Assembly (NCBI RefSeq): GCF_000499845.2
Contig: NC_023749.2
Span: 33,261,766 to 33,325,765, forward strand
From: Phaseolus vulgaris
Taxonomy: Eukaryota; Streptophyta; Magnoliopsida; Fabales; Fabaceae
Reading direction: 5' to 3'
Length of the DNA: 64,000 bases
Below are positions 1 to 10,863 of the stretch, piece after piece. The position numbers and the translations under genes were made by a program. The notes under the pieces are model-generated. The model made no database searches and was not told the origin of the DNA. It saw nothing but the letters and a program-made list of their open reading frames with translations. Position 1 is the first letter of the stretch; the number at the start of each line of letters is the position of its first letter.

Positions 1-885
1 CATCTTTCATCCAAAACTTTGATGAATCTTTCTATAAAACTTCAATTTTCTGTGTGTGAGGACTGGGGTTGGGCCCATGATCTTTACTATACGTACTTTG
101 CCTAACCCGAGTCAACTCAGATTTTTAATTAGTTTTAATTTCAGACTATACGTACTTTGCAATTCACTTCCACTGGTCGGCAAACGCTTCCGAAGCATAA
201 TAAAGCCCAACTAACCCACTAATTTTAATAGTGCTGAATTAAATTTATCTAATTTGGGACTCTCATTTCACAAGCTAACTAACTGCTATACTATATCACT
301 GCTGATAAAAAAAACTGCTATACTATATCGGATTATGCAGAAAAACGTATAAATATCTTTTCCAAAATCTAATATAATTTATAGAGATTAGATCATAAAC
401 ATCCATGCAACGTCTTTTCATTAAAATGCTGACATCATAACCTATAACCTATCAAGTACACTTGTGCTTATTGTGTATAACAATTAAGGCACACATGATG
501 AATGAGAAAAGAGAACAAATTTCATACACCGACATAAAGACAAGTTGCAGAAATAGAACTAGAATTTGCCCATTGAATGAAGCACAAGAATGGCATATAG
601 GCAATGCCAAGCATAGTCAATGGGAGAAAGAGTATAGCGGACATGATAAGTAATGGTAACAAATTAGCTATGGCCATCTGTGATCTAGTTTCATTGTGTC
701 AGTGAGTGGTACAAATTTTTGAAGGGTTGCTATTTACTTGTTCAGTGTGAAATGAAGGTTCGCCAAACACGCGATCAATAATTGTGAAAACGGTGTGCAT
801 TAAATGTCGCAAACAGTTAGTAGTTGAAACCAATTAAAGTCACAGAGAGGGTCCAGCTCGTGATTGTGATATGGATCCTCTGGGT
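1..885. other. AT-rich host intergenic DNA upstream of the glycine-rich protein gene
   Basis: No gene is supported. There are small direct repeats: a 15-base motif centred on atacgtacttt occurs near 90 and near 149, and ctgctatactatatc occurs near 284 and 315. A GGGCCCA box lies near 72. The 63-codon frame at 462-653 has no recognisable content. The 3' part is presumably the distal promoter of the downstream gene. Confidence 0.5.
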
Positions 886-893
886 TATAAAAA
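886..893 (+). promoter_or_regulatory. TATA box of the glycine-rich protein gene
   Basis: The motif tataaaaa lies 63 bases before the ATG at 949. It is followed by a C/T-rich stretch (cctcttcacacttcttc) suitable for a plant transcription start near 910-925. This is the only TATA motif well placed for this gene. Confidence 0.6.
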
Positions 894-948
894 CCTCTTC
901 ACACTTCTTCAAACTTCACCAACGTGAGTGAGTAGATAGCAATTAAAA

Positions 949-2322
949 ATGTTGCTAAGGAACAAAAGATTAGGTTTGTTGTTATTGCTATGTGCTCATG
1001 CTTTTGTGGCCAATGTGGTTGCAAGGGATGTAGCAACCGTGAAAAATGATGAAGAAAAGAATATAGGTTTTGGGAAGGGAGGTGGGTTCGGTGGGGGTGC
1101 AGGAGGCGGTGGAGGGTTGGGAGGAGGGTTTGGTGGAGGAGGAGGCGCCGGTGGAGGGTTTGGCGGTGGTTCTGGAGGAGGGTTTGGTGGAGGTGGTGGG
1201 GCTGGAGGTGGGGCTGGGGGAGGACATGGGATTGGAGGAGGTGCTGGTGGTGGTGTTGGAGGTGGAATTGGCAAAGGTGGAGGTTTAGGCGGTGGAGGTG
1301 GCTTTGGAAAAGGTGGCGGTGTTGGAGGTGGCATTGGCAAAGGTGGAGGTTTAGGTGGTGGTGGTGGCTTTGGAAAAGGTGGCGGTGTTGGAGGTGGAAT
1401 TGGCAAAGGTGGTGGTGGTGGCTTTGGAAAAGGTGGCGGTGTAGGAGGTGGAATTGGCAAAGGTGGTGGTTTAGGTGGTGGTGGTGGCTTTGGAAAAGGT
1501 GGCGGTGTTGGAGGTGGAATTGGCAAAGGTGGCGGTGTTGGAGGTGGCATTGGCAAAGGTGGAGGTTTAGGTGGTGGTGGTGGCTTTGGAAAAGGTGGCG
1601 GTGTTGGAGGTGGCATTGGCAAAGGTGGAGGTTTAGGTGGTGGTGGTGGCTTTGGAAAAGGTGGCGGTGTTGGAGGTGGAATTGGCAAAGGTGGCGGTGT
1701 TGGAGGTGGCATTGGCAAAGGTGGAGGTTTAGGTGGTGGTGGTGGCTTTGGAAAAGGTGGCGGTGTTGGAGGTGGAATTGGCAAAGGTGGTGGTTTAGGT
1801 GGTGGTGGTGGCTTTGGAAAAGGTGGCGGTGTTGGAGGTGGAATTGGCAAAGGTGGTGGTTTCGGTGGTGGTGGAGGCTTTGGAAAAGGTGGCGGTGTTG
1901 GAGGTGGAATTGGCAAAGGGGGTAGTTTAGGTGGTGGTGGAGGCTTTGGAAAAGGTGGCGGTGTTGGAGGTGGAATTGGCAAAGGGGGTGGTTTAGGTGG
2001 TGGTGGCGGCTTTGGAAAAGGTGGCGGTGTTGGAGGTGGAATTGGCAAAGGTGGTGGTTTAGGTGGTGGTGGTGGCTTTGGAAAAGGTGGCGGTATCGGA
2101 GGTGGAATTGGCAAAGGCGGAGGGTTTGGTGGGGGATTTGGAAAAGGTGGTGGCATTGGAGGAGGAATAGGCAAAGGTGGAGGATTTGGCGGTGGTGGAG
2201 GATTCGGTGGTGGTGGCGGTGGCGGTGGCGGGGGAGGTGGAGGTGGTGGTGGTGGATTTGGCGGAGGATTTGGAGGGGGAGGTGGATTTGGCGGAGGCGG
2301 TGGTGGAATTGGACACCACTGA
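949..2322 (+). CDS. Glycine-rich structural cell-wall protein (class I GRP)
   Basis: This 457-codon frame encodes a secreted structural protein. Residues 1 to about 26 form a signal peptide: basic start MLLRNKR, a Leu-rich core, then Ala/Val before ARDVA. A short charged linker with several Lys/Asp/Glu follows. From about residue 42 the protein is almost pure Gly with spaced Phe, Val, Ile, Leu and Lys, in repeats built from GGGFGKGGG and VGGGIGKGG; it ends in IGHH. There is no C-terminal Cys-rich domain and no RNA-binding domain, which fits class-I cell-wall GRPs such as the bean GRP1.8 type, deposited in walls of vascular tissue. The regular Lys (GK every 9-13 residues) makes this version unusually basic. 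The reverse strand also has long open frames, but only because GGN codons read as Pro/His-rich there. Start chosen: first ATG after the TATA box, giving a perfect signal peptide. The family call is confident; the exact orthologue is not known. Confidence 0.9.
   Translation: MLLRNKRLGLLLLLCAHAFVANVVARDVATVKNDEEKNIGFGKGGGFGGGAGGGGGLGGGFGGGGGAGGGFGGGSGGGFGGGGGAGGGAGGGHGIGGGAGGGVGGGIGKGGGLGGGGGFGKGGGVGGGIGKGGGLGGGGGFGKGGGVGGGIGKGGGGGFGKGGGVGGGIGKGGGLGGGGGFGKGGGVGGGIGKGGGVGGGIGKGGGLGGGGGFGKGGGVGGGIGKGGGLGGGGGFGKGGGVGGGIGKGGGVGGGIGKGGGLGGGGGFGKGGGVGGGIGKGGGLGGGGGFGKGGGVGGGIGKGGGFGGGGGFGKGGGVGGGIGKGGSLGGGGGFGKGGGVGGGIGKGGGLGGGGGFGKGGGVGGGIGKGGGLGGGGGFGKGGGIGGGIGKGGGFGGGFGKGGGIGGGIGKGGGFGGGGGFGGGGGGGGGGGGGGGGGFGGGFGGGGGFGGGGGGIGHH
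1260..2110 (+). repeat. In-frame ~66-bp tandem repeat inside the GRP gene
   Basis: Roughly a dozen near-identical units encode a 22-residue block (GGGVGGGIGKGG plus LGGGGGFGK). Some units lack the LGGGGGFGK half, for example around 1408-1420, 1525-1540 and 1690-1705. This is the pattern expected of unequal crossing-over or slippage. Confidence 0.8.
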
Positions 2323-2480
2323 GCATTGCCGACGTTGCATGCATATTTCAACGTGTTTGCATTAGCCATGATGATTGGTATAGAAGATATAGTACGAGTA
2401 AAAGAGAATTATTTATGTACTACTCTCCTCCTCCCTTTTCTTTAATAATCAATGTGTAATCTTTAATAAGACATGTTTAC
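2323..2480 (+). terminator. Probable 3' UTR and polyadenylation region of the GRP gene
   Basis: After the TGA at 2320-2322 the sequence turns AT-rich. Poly(A)-signal-like hexamers aataat (2444) and aataag (2465) lie about 120-145 bases downstream. Confidence 0.45.
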
Positions 2481-3139
2481 TCTTTTTCTCTTCAATCACC
2501 ACTCATAACTTACAATCTTCTGTATTTTGTGATATGTGATAACTATTTTTAATGAACCAACTCATATATATATTAAAAATTGCTATGTTTAGCCTACCAT
2601 GCTATTGTTCAATAATTTATATTTAATTTTACCTTAATACAATAAATTCTAAAAATTTCTAACTTTTTTGTAGAATTTGATTAGTATTTATTATCCTTTC
2701 TTGTCATTCCTTGTTCTAAACAAAGTAATTTTTTTATTTTAAAAAACTGTTTCTAAATAGATAATAAATTTTAAGTTGAAAAATTGATTTCAATAAAAGT
2801 CTTTTTAAGCAACACTCTCCAACTTAAGGAACTGTAGAAAAATATATAACTACAATGGAATATAATACCTTTACAACCGCATAAAAAATCAAACAATTAC
2901 TTAAAATCCATATTATAATAAAATAATATAAATTGATAATTTATAACTTTTAGTTTTCTATATATATTAATTTTCCTAGTTTCATTATTTTAGCTTGGAG
3001 TCTCCCTTTTTTTTTTTCTCTTATTTTATCTGTAACTTTTTTGACAATCTCGTACCAATATAATATATTTTTAAAAGATAATTTGTCTTTTCTTACGTTA
3101 TTCTTTTAAGTATAATGACACTTTTTAGGATAGTGGGAA
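2481..3139. other. AT-rich intergenic DNA, nothing recognised
   Basis: Very AT-rich sequence with short homopolymers (for example the T-run near 3010). I see no gene, RNA gene or recognisable transposon end. Confidence 0.5.
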
Positions 3140-3420
3140 ACGATTTTGATACTATATTAAGAAGTGTACTTTAAACATAACTCAATCTTATAAAATCGGT
3201 TTATAAGATGAAGTTTATACAATATTAAATGTTCTTATCTCCAGGCAATGTGAGATTTTAAATACCCGTCATGTCGAGACTATCAACTAGTGCGTGAGAC
3301 TATATATTATGGATGGTCTGATAATGGTTCGATCAACAAGTAACGTGATAACTCCAACAAACTCTCGTTAAGATGAATTCTAAATGGTTTTGATACTATA
3401 TTAATAAATGGACTTTAAGT
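3140..3420. repeat. Legume-type dispersed repeat, target of the CACTA insertion
   Basis: A stretch resembling the abundant legume intergenic repeat: a tgatactatattaa box, then a taactcaatcttataaaat box, then a box on the theme 'ccaggcaatgtgagatttt'. The box ttttgatactatatta appears twice (about 3141 and 3387), each time followed by actttaa, so the repeat has direct-repeat edges. The CACTA terminus at 3421 interrupts the second copy. The family assignment is from memory of similar sequences, not from a search. Confidence 0.45.
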
Positions 3421-3519
3421 CACTAGTGCAAAATGAAGAAAAGAATGCTCTTTATTTAGTGCGGCTTTGCGCTTAAACGCATTCGTAAAAAACGCGGTGA
3501 CATTTTTGAAACTAATTTG

Positions 3520-3665
3520 ATTTACAAATGCAGTTGTTTGTATAGCCGTATTTGTAAATCAAAGCGTTTTGATTTACAAATGCGGCTAAACATAAAACCG
3601 CACTTGTAAATCAAAGCGCTTGATTTACAATGCGGTTTTACGTTTAGCCGCATTTGTAAATCTTT
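3520..3665. repeat. Subterminal inverted-repeat cluster of the CACTA element
   Basis: A ~15-base motif, gatttacaaatgcgg, and its reverse complement ccgcatttgtaaatc alternate about six times with small changes. They are often arranged head-to-head around aaagcgttttga or taaacataaa. CACTA transposases of the TNPA type bind such short subterminal motifs, so this is probably the binding-site array for the element's own regulator. Confidence 0.7.
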
Positions 3666-5206
3666 TTTTACCCTAAAGTTTTGAAGCGCGCCACAAACTT
3701 TCATAGTTTCTTTCCCCGCTTTGCCTTTGGTTTGCATTGTTCCTGCGCTGGCCTTTCGTTCATCTCTTCTTCTGCATCTTCATTATATTGTGTCAATGTA
3801 AGTTTCTTGAATCGTTTTCTTCCTCTCCATCTCCGTCGAAGATACTGTTCTATTGACATAGAACACTAATTGAAAAATCCTAACCATTCCAAAATATATA
3901 ATGGGTCGAAATTAGATGAATTATGTTCGTATAAGTGACGAGTACGAAAGAGGAGTAGAAGAATTTATACAATTTGCACAACGTAACACGATTAATAGTG
4001 GTCATTATGGAGCAAAGATCAGGTGTTTGTGTGTTAACCGTTTGAATGGAAGGATACTGGATGTTAATATATTGAGGGAGCACCTGCTATGTGATGGGTT
4101 TCTTCGATCTTATACAACTTGGACATGGCATGGTGAATTATTAAATTTACCACGTGTTTCTGTAACTCAAGAATATGTGGGGTCCACCATGGATGAAGCA
4201 GTACACGATGATGTAGATGATTATCGATTGGAGGAGATGATTCGTAATGTAGGAGCTGAGTCTTTTGCAAAAGCGCATGGATATGGAAGTATGTCAAGCA
4301 ATGCAGAGACTCCATTGTATCCTGGATCAACTAACTTCACACGGTTGCCGGCGGTGTTAAGATTGATGAATTTGAAGGCAATAAATGGATTGACTGGTAA
4401 AAGCTTCACGGAATTGCTTCAGTTGTTGAAGGATATGCTTCTAGAGGGAAATACTCTACCTAATCGTAATTATGAGGCCAAAAAGATTCTTTGTCCAATG
4501 GGTATGGAGTATAAAAAGATACATGCATGTCCTAATGATTGTATATTATACCGGAAAGATTTTGAATTGTTGAAAAGTTGTCTAAGGTGTGGGTTATCAC
4601 ATTATAAGTTGAAACAAAAAGATGATGATACTATTGAAGATATAGAAAAGCATGGACCACCAATGAAGGTTATGTGGTATCTTCCCATCATTCTAAGGAT
4701 GAAGCATTTGTTTGCAAACCCAAACGATGCTAAGAATCTTAGATGACATGTAGATGAGAGGAAATGTGATGGCATGTACCGACATCCAACTGATTCTATT
4801 AAGTGGAAGAAATTTGATGATGAGTTTCCAGAGTTTGGTACAAAATCAAGAAATATCTGACTTGGTTTAGCTACAAACGGAATGAATCCGTTTGGTAATA
4901 TGAGTACAAATCAAAGTTCATGGCCTGTTTTACAAGTTATTTACAACTTACCTCCTGGATTGTGCATGAAGCGAAAATACATGATGTTGTCTATGATGAT
5001 ATCCGGTCCGAAACAGCCAGGGAATGATAGTGATGTTTATCTAAGTCCCTTAATTGAAGATTTGAAGTTAATGTGGGACCAGGGTGTTGAAGTATTTGAC
5101 GGATTTGCTAATGAAACTTTCAAGCTTCATGCCATGTTATTTTGCACCATCGATGACTTTCCGGCATATGGTAACTTATTAGGTTATAGTGTTAAGGGTC
5201 ATAAAG

Positions 5207-6223
5207 TGTTTCCGCCGGTTGACCGAAAAGATCTTCGTGCATAGCTTTGACTCGCGAACAAGGACTCCTTCGTCTCCGACTCAGATCTTCACCCTACTAT
5301 GCCGTGAGTACCTGAAAAGGAGTGAGCAAAGGGCGCCCTCGCGGCCGTTTGCACTCCGACGATCAAGTCAGCAAGCAAGAAACACCAAACACCTCCGTCT
5401 CGGAGCACCGTAACTGAATGCTCTGAAGGTGTGTAACTGAATCGTAACTAACTATCTCTCTATCCAACCACTCGTGCATACAATGAGTAAGCGAGCAAAT
5501 GATCAGAAAAATGTGTAAACTTTGTGAAACCTACCTTACTAAGCTTTCAGGAAAGCTTATATACCTTGGGTTTCAGTGCTTACTGGCACGTGGCCTTCTG
5601 ACTTAATCACGACTCCACGTGGAAGGCCTTACAACACTGTAACCCAACTTAGGGAAATTCCAGCGTGTAAGTCTTCCTTCCTCGAAGTGCATCTGGCGCG
5701 AGGGGTGACTACCTGGGTGCCAACTCATGCGCCCCAGCTTCTAGTCATTCGCCCTGGGAGTGTATCTGTCTTCCTCTCGTACCATGCACATGGTTCACCC
5801 CAGGGCGTGGCCCTCTCTTGGGTCGTATCTGTCCCAGGGATTCTCCAGAGGTGGCGTGGGTACTTCACGAGTCAGGTTACCCCCTACTGGTACTGGGACT
5901 ATGGCCTTGAAGCCACCTTTCTCTTCTCTTTATTACTGCTCTGAGGTACCGAGGCCCGAGGCCTCCTCGCCCGTACTGTGACCTCTTACTGTGCCGCCCC
6001 CTCCACGGTCTTCCCTACCCGTGGGTATCGGGGGGTGACATTATCGACGCCTCAACCTGGTGACGCCCACACCTGGCGACGCCCACACCTAGCGACGCCC
6101 ACACCTGACGACGCCCAAAGCGGTCAACCTATTGACTTCCTCCCTTGGGGCCTCTTGGTGGGTCCTACCATATGTTTGACTTTGACTTTGACTTTGGTTA
6201 ACGCCCGGGGACGGGTCGGTACA
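5207..6223 (-). mobile_element. Solo LTR, family A (Tat-lineage gypsy), inside the transposase
   Basis: The 1017-bp sequence starts TGTTTCCGCCGGTTGACC and ends GGGTCGGTACA, the reverse of a family-A LTR (TGTACCG...CGGAACA). It is flanked by a perfect 5-bp target duplication, taaag, at 5202-5206 and 6224-6228. Features shared with the LTRs of E and F are the GGCGACGCC repeats (6060-6115) and the covarying hairpin (about 5999-6036). It arose by LTR-LTR recombination that removed the interior. Confidence 0.9.
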
Positions 6224-7441
6224 TAAAGCATGTCCAATATGCGAAGAAGAAACTGCTTCTCAACAACTGAAACATGGAAAGAAAACAATATATCTTCGGC
6301 ATCGGAGGTTTCTTAGAAGTCATCATCCTTACCGGAGGTTGAAAAAAGCCTTTAATGACACCAAGAGGCTAGTGGTCCACCAACTCCATTAACCGATGTT
6401 GAGGTTTACGAAAAGGTAAATAAGATATACCACACCTTCGGTAAGTAAAAAAAAAGTCATTTGTAACAAACATTTGGAAGAAGAAATTAATCTTCTTTGA
6501 TCTTCCGTACTGGTCGAGGTTAGAAGTCAGACATTGTATAGATGTAATGCATGTTGAGAAGAATGTGTGTGATAGCGTAATTGGTACACTTCTTAACATT
6601 AACGGGAAGACGAAGGATGGTCTAAATGCTCGTTTAGATTTGATTGAGATGAACAAACGCGTCGAGTTGGCACCCATAGAAATGGGTAAGCGTACATATT
6701 TGCCCCCAGCCTGTTACACAATGACAAAAGATGAAAAAATTAGATTTTGTCAATGTCTAAAGGGTGTGAAAGTGCCACAAGGACATTCCTCAAATGTGAA
6801 GAGCCTAGTGTCAATGCAAGATTTGAAGTTAATTGGGTTGAAGTCTCATGATTGCAACATCTTAATGCAATAGTTGTTGCCGGTAGCTATTCGTGGGATC
6901 TTACCAAAAAATGTTAGACATACGATAACCCGTTTGTGCTCATTCTTCTCTTCTATATGTTGTATAGTCATTGATCCATCAAAACTAGATGAACTTCGAA
7001 ATGAAATTGTTGTTATCTTGTGTGAATTGGAGATGTTTTTTCCTCCATCTTTTTTGACATCATGGTTCATCTAGTGGTGCATCTGGTAAGAGAGGTTAGA
7101 TTGTGTGGACCAGTGTACTTAAGATGGATGTATCCTGTTGAGCAGTATATGAAAATTTTGAAAGGTTATGTGAAAAATCATTATCGTCCAGAGGCTTCAA
7201 TGATTGAAAGGTACATAGCTGAAGAAAGTATTGAATTTTGTTCAGAGTACATGTCAAAAGCAAATCCAATAGGTCTTTCAGCTAATTCATGGCACCACAG
7301 GCGTTCTACAAGTAAATGTTTACGTGGTGTGAATATTGTAAGCAAATATGGATCAAAAGTCTTGCAAGCACATTTGTACATATTGAATAACACAGATGAA
7401 GTTATACCTTACATAGAAGCTCATAAAGCCATTGTGAAGGC

Positions 7442-8391
7442 TGATCCTGCCGGTTGACCAGATCGCAAGAGTCTTGCCACGTCAAAGGTACCTCCCTCTG
7501 GATCGACTTTGCACCATGCTAGCTTCCGTCCTTCACACCTCGATTCTCCTCAAGAACCTGCAAAAGACAGAGTGGCGCCGCTGCGGCCGATCGCGCTCCG
7601 AAGCTCAAGTCAGTGACGGGATCACCAAAACTCTAAGAGAGAAAAGCTAAAAACTCAAGGAGCCGTGCAAAATCTCTCTCAGCGTACTCAAGTGTTCTCA
7701 AAGCGTAAAGAAGTGTTCTAAAAACGCGCGTACCTCAGAATCTGTTAAGAGTTCCTTATATACCTGTACGTTTTCTCTCTCCTGACGGTTACACCTCTGG
7801 ACACGTGGCTCGCATCCGGCTGTACACGTGTCACCATCTGGAACGTCTTCTGCTTGAGCGCCATTTCTACTCTTCAGGCTGTTTGACTAAGTTACTCAAG
7901 TGAGGAGCAACTCGGTGCATAGCTGCCTTGGAGCGCGATCTCTTCTAATGGCGAGCACGGGGTGTCACCATGCACACCTTCTCTGTGGTCTCGCCTGCCG
8001 CTATCACGATCTGCATTACTTGCTCATCATATATGTTCTGGTAAACTGTTCCCTGGCCTCAACCTCTGGCTAGGGAATGATCATCCGATAACTTCATCCT
8101 TCGTACTCGTGCCCTTTGGAAGCCTCGAACAAGCCTTCCTGATCTTTCGGCGATGTCCCCCTCTCGGCGATCTCTGATCACTTGGTCGCCTAAGCTCACA
8201 TACGGCGACTACGGCACAAGCCTGGTGACCGCCGGTTTAGATATGCCAGAGATCGGAGCACGCCAACTTAACGATTGGCGACTACACGAACTTCCCGATT
8301 TCCTTCCCTTCTGTCAGCCAGGTGTTCCGTTCGACACGCCTATATTATCGCTTGCTGCCACGTCATCACTCCCGACTACCTGGTCGGTACA
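7442..8391 (-). mobile_element. Solo LTR, family B (Tat-lineage gypsy), inside the transposase
   Basis: The 950-bp sequence starts TGATCCTGCCGGTTGACC and ends CTGGTCGGTACA. Read on the minus strand it begins TGTACCGACCAGGTAGTCGG, as in the B1 3' LTR at 38989 (946 bp). The target duplication aaggc lies at 7437-7441 and 8392-8396. Small open frames inside it are not genes. Confidence 0.9.
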
Positions 8392-9075
8392 AAGGCAAAT
8401 AACCCAAGACAAGTAGAGAAATGGGTCTTGATGGAACATAATACAACTTTCATGCCTTGGTTTAAAGACGAGGTGTTCAAGGATTCAACGACATCAGAGA
8501 CCTTGACCTGGTTGGCTGCTGGATTGAAGTTTGATGTCATCTCATGTATAGCGTACGAAGTGAATAATTGTATATTTTACACGAAGTCCATGGATGAAAA
8601 GAGTACAATTCAAAATTATGGTGTTACTCTTGAAGCCGAGTCAATGCAGTTTTCGACTTCGAAAGATACAAGTCCAGTACTTGGATCAATGGCTTACTAT
8701 GGGTTTATAGAAGAGATATGAGAGGTTGACTACACTAAGTTTTCCGTTCCAGTTTTCAAGTGTAAATGGATTGACAATAAAAGTGGGGTTAAAATTGATG
8801 AATCAGGATTCACACTAGTGGACTTTCGAAAGATAGGGTATCGAGATGAGCCATTTATAATGGTTCAACAAGCATGTCAGGTTTTCTACGTGAAAGATCC
8901 TACGTCAGAACATTGGTATGTCGTTTTACACGGGAAAAAACAAGGGGAGGCCATAGATGATATTGAAAATGGTGACCTCCGTTCATTCACACCAATGATA
9001 ATTAATAAAGATGACGATGTACTTGATGATGTTCATGCAACCCGTAAAGACCACATTGAAGGAATTTACATATGA

Positions 9076-9190
9076 ACATTCAACCCACATGCAACCCGTA
9101 AATAAGTATTTAGAATTTTATGTAATATTTTTATATGATTTTAATTCGATGGAGATTAACTAATGTTTGTTACCTAATTTTTTTAACAGA
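9076..9190 (+). other. Spacer or intron between the two CACTA genes
   Basis: AT-rich sequence ending in a splice-acceptor-like tttttttaacag at about 9179-9190, just before the second gene. It may be an intron if the two genes share a pre-mRNA, as in En/Spm. Confidence 0.4.
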
Positions 9191-9712
9191 GACATGGATG
9201 ACGATCAGACTCCAATCAGACCTTGATCCGGACGAGGCAGCAGAGGACCTACTAGATTGAAGCGTCTCGCATTGAGATGTGCTGCTGGTGAGAAGACACG
9301 TGTTGACATTGACGTCAACACTGGAGTGGCTTTTGGTCCTAAAGCAGATGAGTTTATGAGCTATCTTGGATTTGTTTCTCGTAAAAGGCTCTCCATTTTG
9401 ATTAATTCATGGGATGAGGTGTCAGAGGTCGATCGGTACATGATCTGGGAGGATGTTATGGTAAGCTTTACATTATTGTTGTTACCATATAATGCTTTTT
9501 AATATTCATTGTTTAATTTTAATTTGGTGATGTTATTTTCCAAGCAAACTTTGAAATTCCTGATGTGGAATCGATTCGATCAAAGATTATATCCAATATC
9601 GGACTTAAATTTCGTACCTTTAAGTCAAGACTGACTTCGAGATACGTTTTTGGCGACCTTAAAGACGAAAATCCATGTTTAAAGTACAAACATATTGATG
9701 AAGAGATGTTCA
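9191..9712 (+). pseudogene. Second CACTA gene (Transposase_24-like), truncated
   Basis: A ~90-residue segment (about 9200-9460; motifs TRVDIDVNTGVAFGP and MIWEDVM) is followed by a plausible GT-AG intron (9461-9544, donor atg/gtaagc). A second exon follows with motifs FEIPDVESIRSKI and KHIDEEMF. This pattern matches the PF03004 plant transposase family that accompanies TNP2 in legume and Arabidopsis CACTA elements. The frames on the two sides of the intron do not join cleanly, so there is a small indel or the splice site differs. An early stop lies near 9226. The gene is cut at 9712 by gypsy fragment D. Confidence 0.6.
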
Positions 9713-10480
9713 TGCCGGCTGGACTTGGACACCTCCGCGCGTCTCTACGAGCTTCGATTCACGAACGCCTTTGCCTCTACTCCAACGTTGCTCTTCCTCC
9801 GCTGCTAACACCTGAAATAGAGAGACAAATGGGCGCCCTCGCGGCTGTTTGCGCTCCGACGCTCAAGTCAGCTATGGCAGAAAACACCGTAACACTTCCC
9901 GTCGCAGAACACCACCAGCTCACTGTTCAGAGAAGTGTGTAACTGAATCGTAACTGAATTCTATCTTACTAAGTTCACTTGTGTTCCTAATGCGAAAAAT
10001 GTACCTTAGTCTATTTATAGTAAGCCTTATATACCTCCTTGGTTTTTCCTGTCCACGTGCCAGCTTGGGACTTGCGTATTCTGTGAGCGCTCCTTAGCAG
10101 CATTGTTCCCAGTCTTAGGGCATTCTCAGTGTGTAAGGTTGCCTGGCCGAAGTGCACCTTGCACGGGGATGACTGTTGGGGTGCCAACTCATGCGCCCAA
10201 GCTCCAAGTCATTCGCCTTGAGAGTACCTCGCCTTCCTTACGTGCCATGCATGCAGATCACCCTCTGGGACATGACCTTCTCATGGGTCGTCTCTGTCCC
10301 AGTGGCTTTCTAGCGGTGGTGCGTACTGCCGCGTCCCTACACCTCATGCACAGATCCCTCGTGAGTTGGGTCTCTCCCTGTTGGAACTTGGGGTGTGGCT
10401 TGGGAACCTCCTTTCTTTATCTATCATTACTGTCTGGGTGCCGAGGCCCGAGGCCTCCACGCCCCTATCGTGTGGCAGGG
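9713..10480 (-). repeat. LTR of element D, lacking its U3 end
   Basis: Begins TGCCGGCTGGACTTGGACAC, diverged from the family-A LTR start. It shares the block gggcgccctcgcggc...ctcaagtcagc with other family-A LTRs, then breaks off near 10480 and joins the leader of the antisense gene. The missing piece includes the outer LTR end and the polypurine tract. Confidence 0.65.
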
Positions 10481-10863
10481 ACTTGACGTCGTTTGTGCTT
10501 CTTAAGTTTACGTTAAAGCCTTCGAAATCCCGCGCTTCAGTCATTGTTTCATCACTCGAATATGCTCTTGCACCCTTCATCTTCTTCTTCGAGCTCCCTC
10601 TGGTTTCTTTGCTGAAAAAATGAAGTCTTTCACCGATCAACCACAAAAGGTATGATTTTTACGCATTGATGGCTCTTTATTCTCGATTCCATGCGTTGAT
10701 ATTTCTGCTTGGGACTATTTAGATTCTCGCATTTACATTTTTCTTCGTTTTTCCTCTCTCCCCTGTTTTCTGGGTTTTTCTCGCGTGGGTAGGGTTTCCT
10801 GGGTTTCTCCTTAGTTTCACTCCTTAGCTCTATTTGCTGAACCTTTGTTTTTTCTCTTCCCAG

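Larger units (their letters stand above)
3901..9075 (+). pseudogene. TNP2-like CACTA transposase, broken
   Basis: Domains in order: transposase-associated N-terminal domain (3901-4130, with the WTWHGE motif), Transposase_21/TNP2 catalytic domain (about 4450-6450, with NPFGNMST and DDFPAYGNL), DUF4218 (about 6880-7441, with YPVEQYMKILKGYVKN) and DUF4216 (about 8397-9075). The catalytic domain is split by a solo LTR at 5207-6223 and the DUF4218 region by another at 7442-8391; both can be removed exactly at their 5-bp target duplications. Independent damage: the ATG at 3901 is followed by a TAG at 3913 where related proteins have Trp, stops occur at 4744, 4858 and 6871, and there are frameshifts around 6450-6540 and 7060. 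These breaks predate or accompany the insertions, so the gene is long dead. The product would have cut the element ends in the nucleus. Confidence 0.85.
3421..9712 (+). mobile_element. CACTA (En/Spm-type) DNA transposon, 5' part, heavily interrupted
   Basis: The element begins with the CACTA terminus (cactagtgcaaaatgaag) at 3421, followed by subterminal inverted repeats and a transposase of the TNP2 family. A second, Transposase_24-like gene starts near 9190 and is cut by gypsy element D at 9712/9713. Two solo LTRs sit inside the transposase. The right CACTA terminus was not found in the window; the deletion/rearrangement at 21543 probably removed it. The element is inactive in this form. Confidence 0.8.

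Noticed and set aside
462..653. 63-codon open frame upstream of the GRP gene
   Set aside because: No recognisable domain, promoter or splice context; length expected by chance.
899..2369. Two reverse-strand open frames of 457 and 481 codons opposite the GRP gene (Pro-rich and His/Leu-rich)
   Set aside because: They are mirror readings of GGN-rich repeats; no signal peptide or domain, and the forward frame has a perfect signal peptide and TATA box.
3421..3430. cactagtg read as part of a longer terminal inverted repeat pair within the window
   Set aside because: No matching right terminus could be found between 9713 and 64000, so only the left end is called.
5576..6226. Several plus-strand open frames of 70-120 codons in the solo LTR
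   Set aside because: They lie in LTR sequence and are not conserved in the other family-A LTRs.
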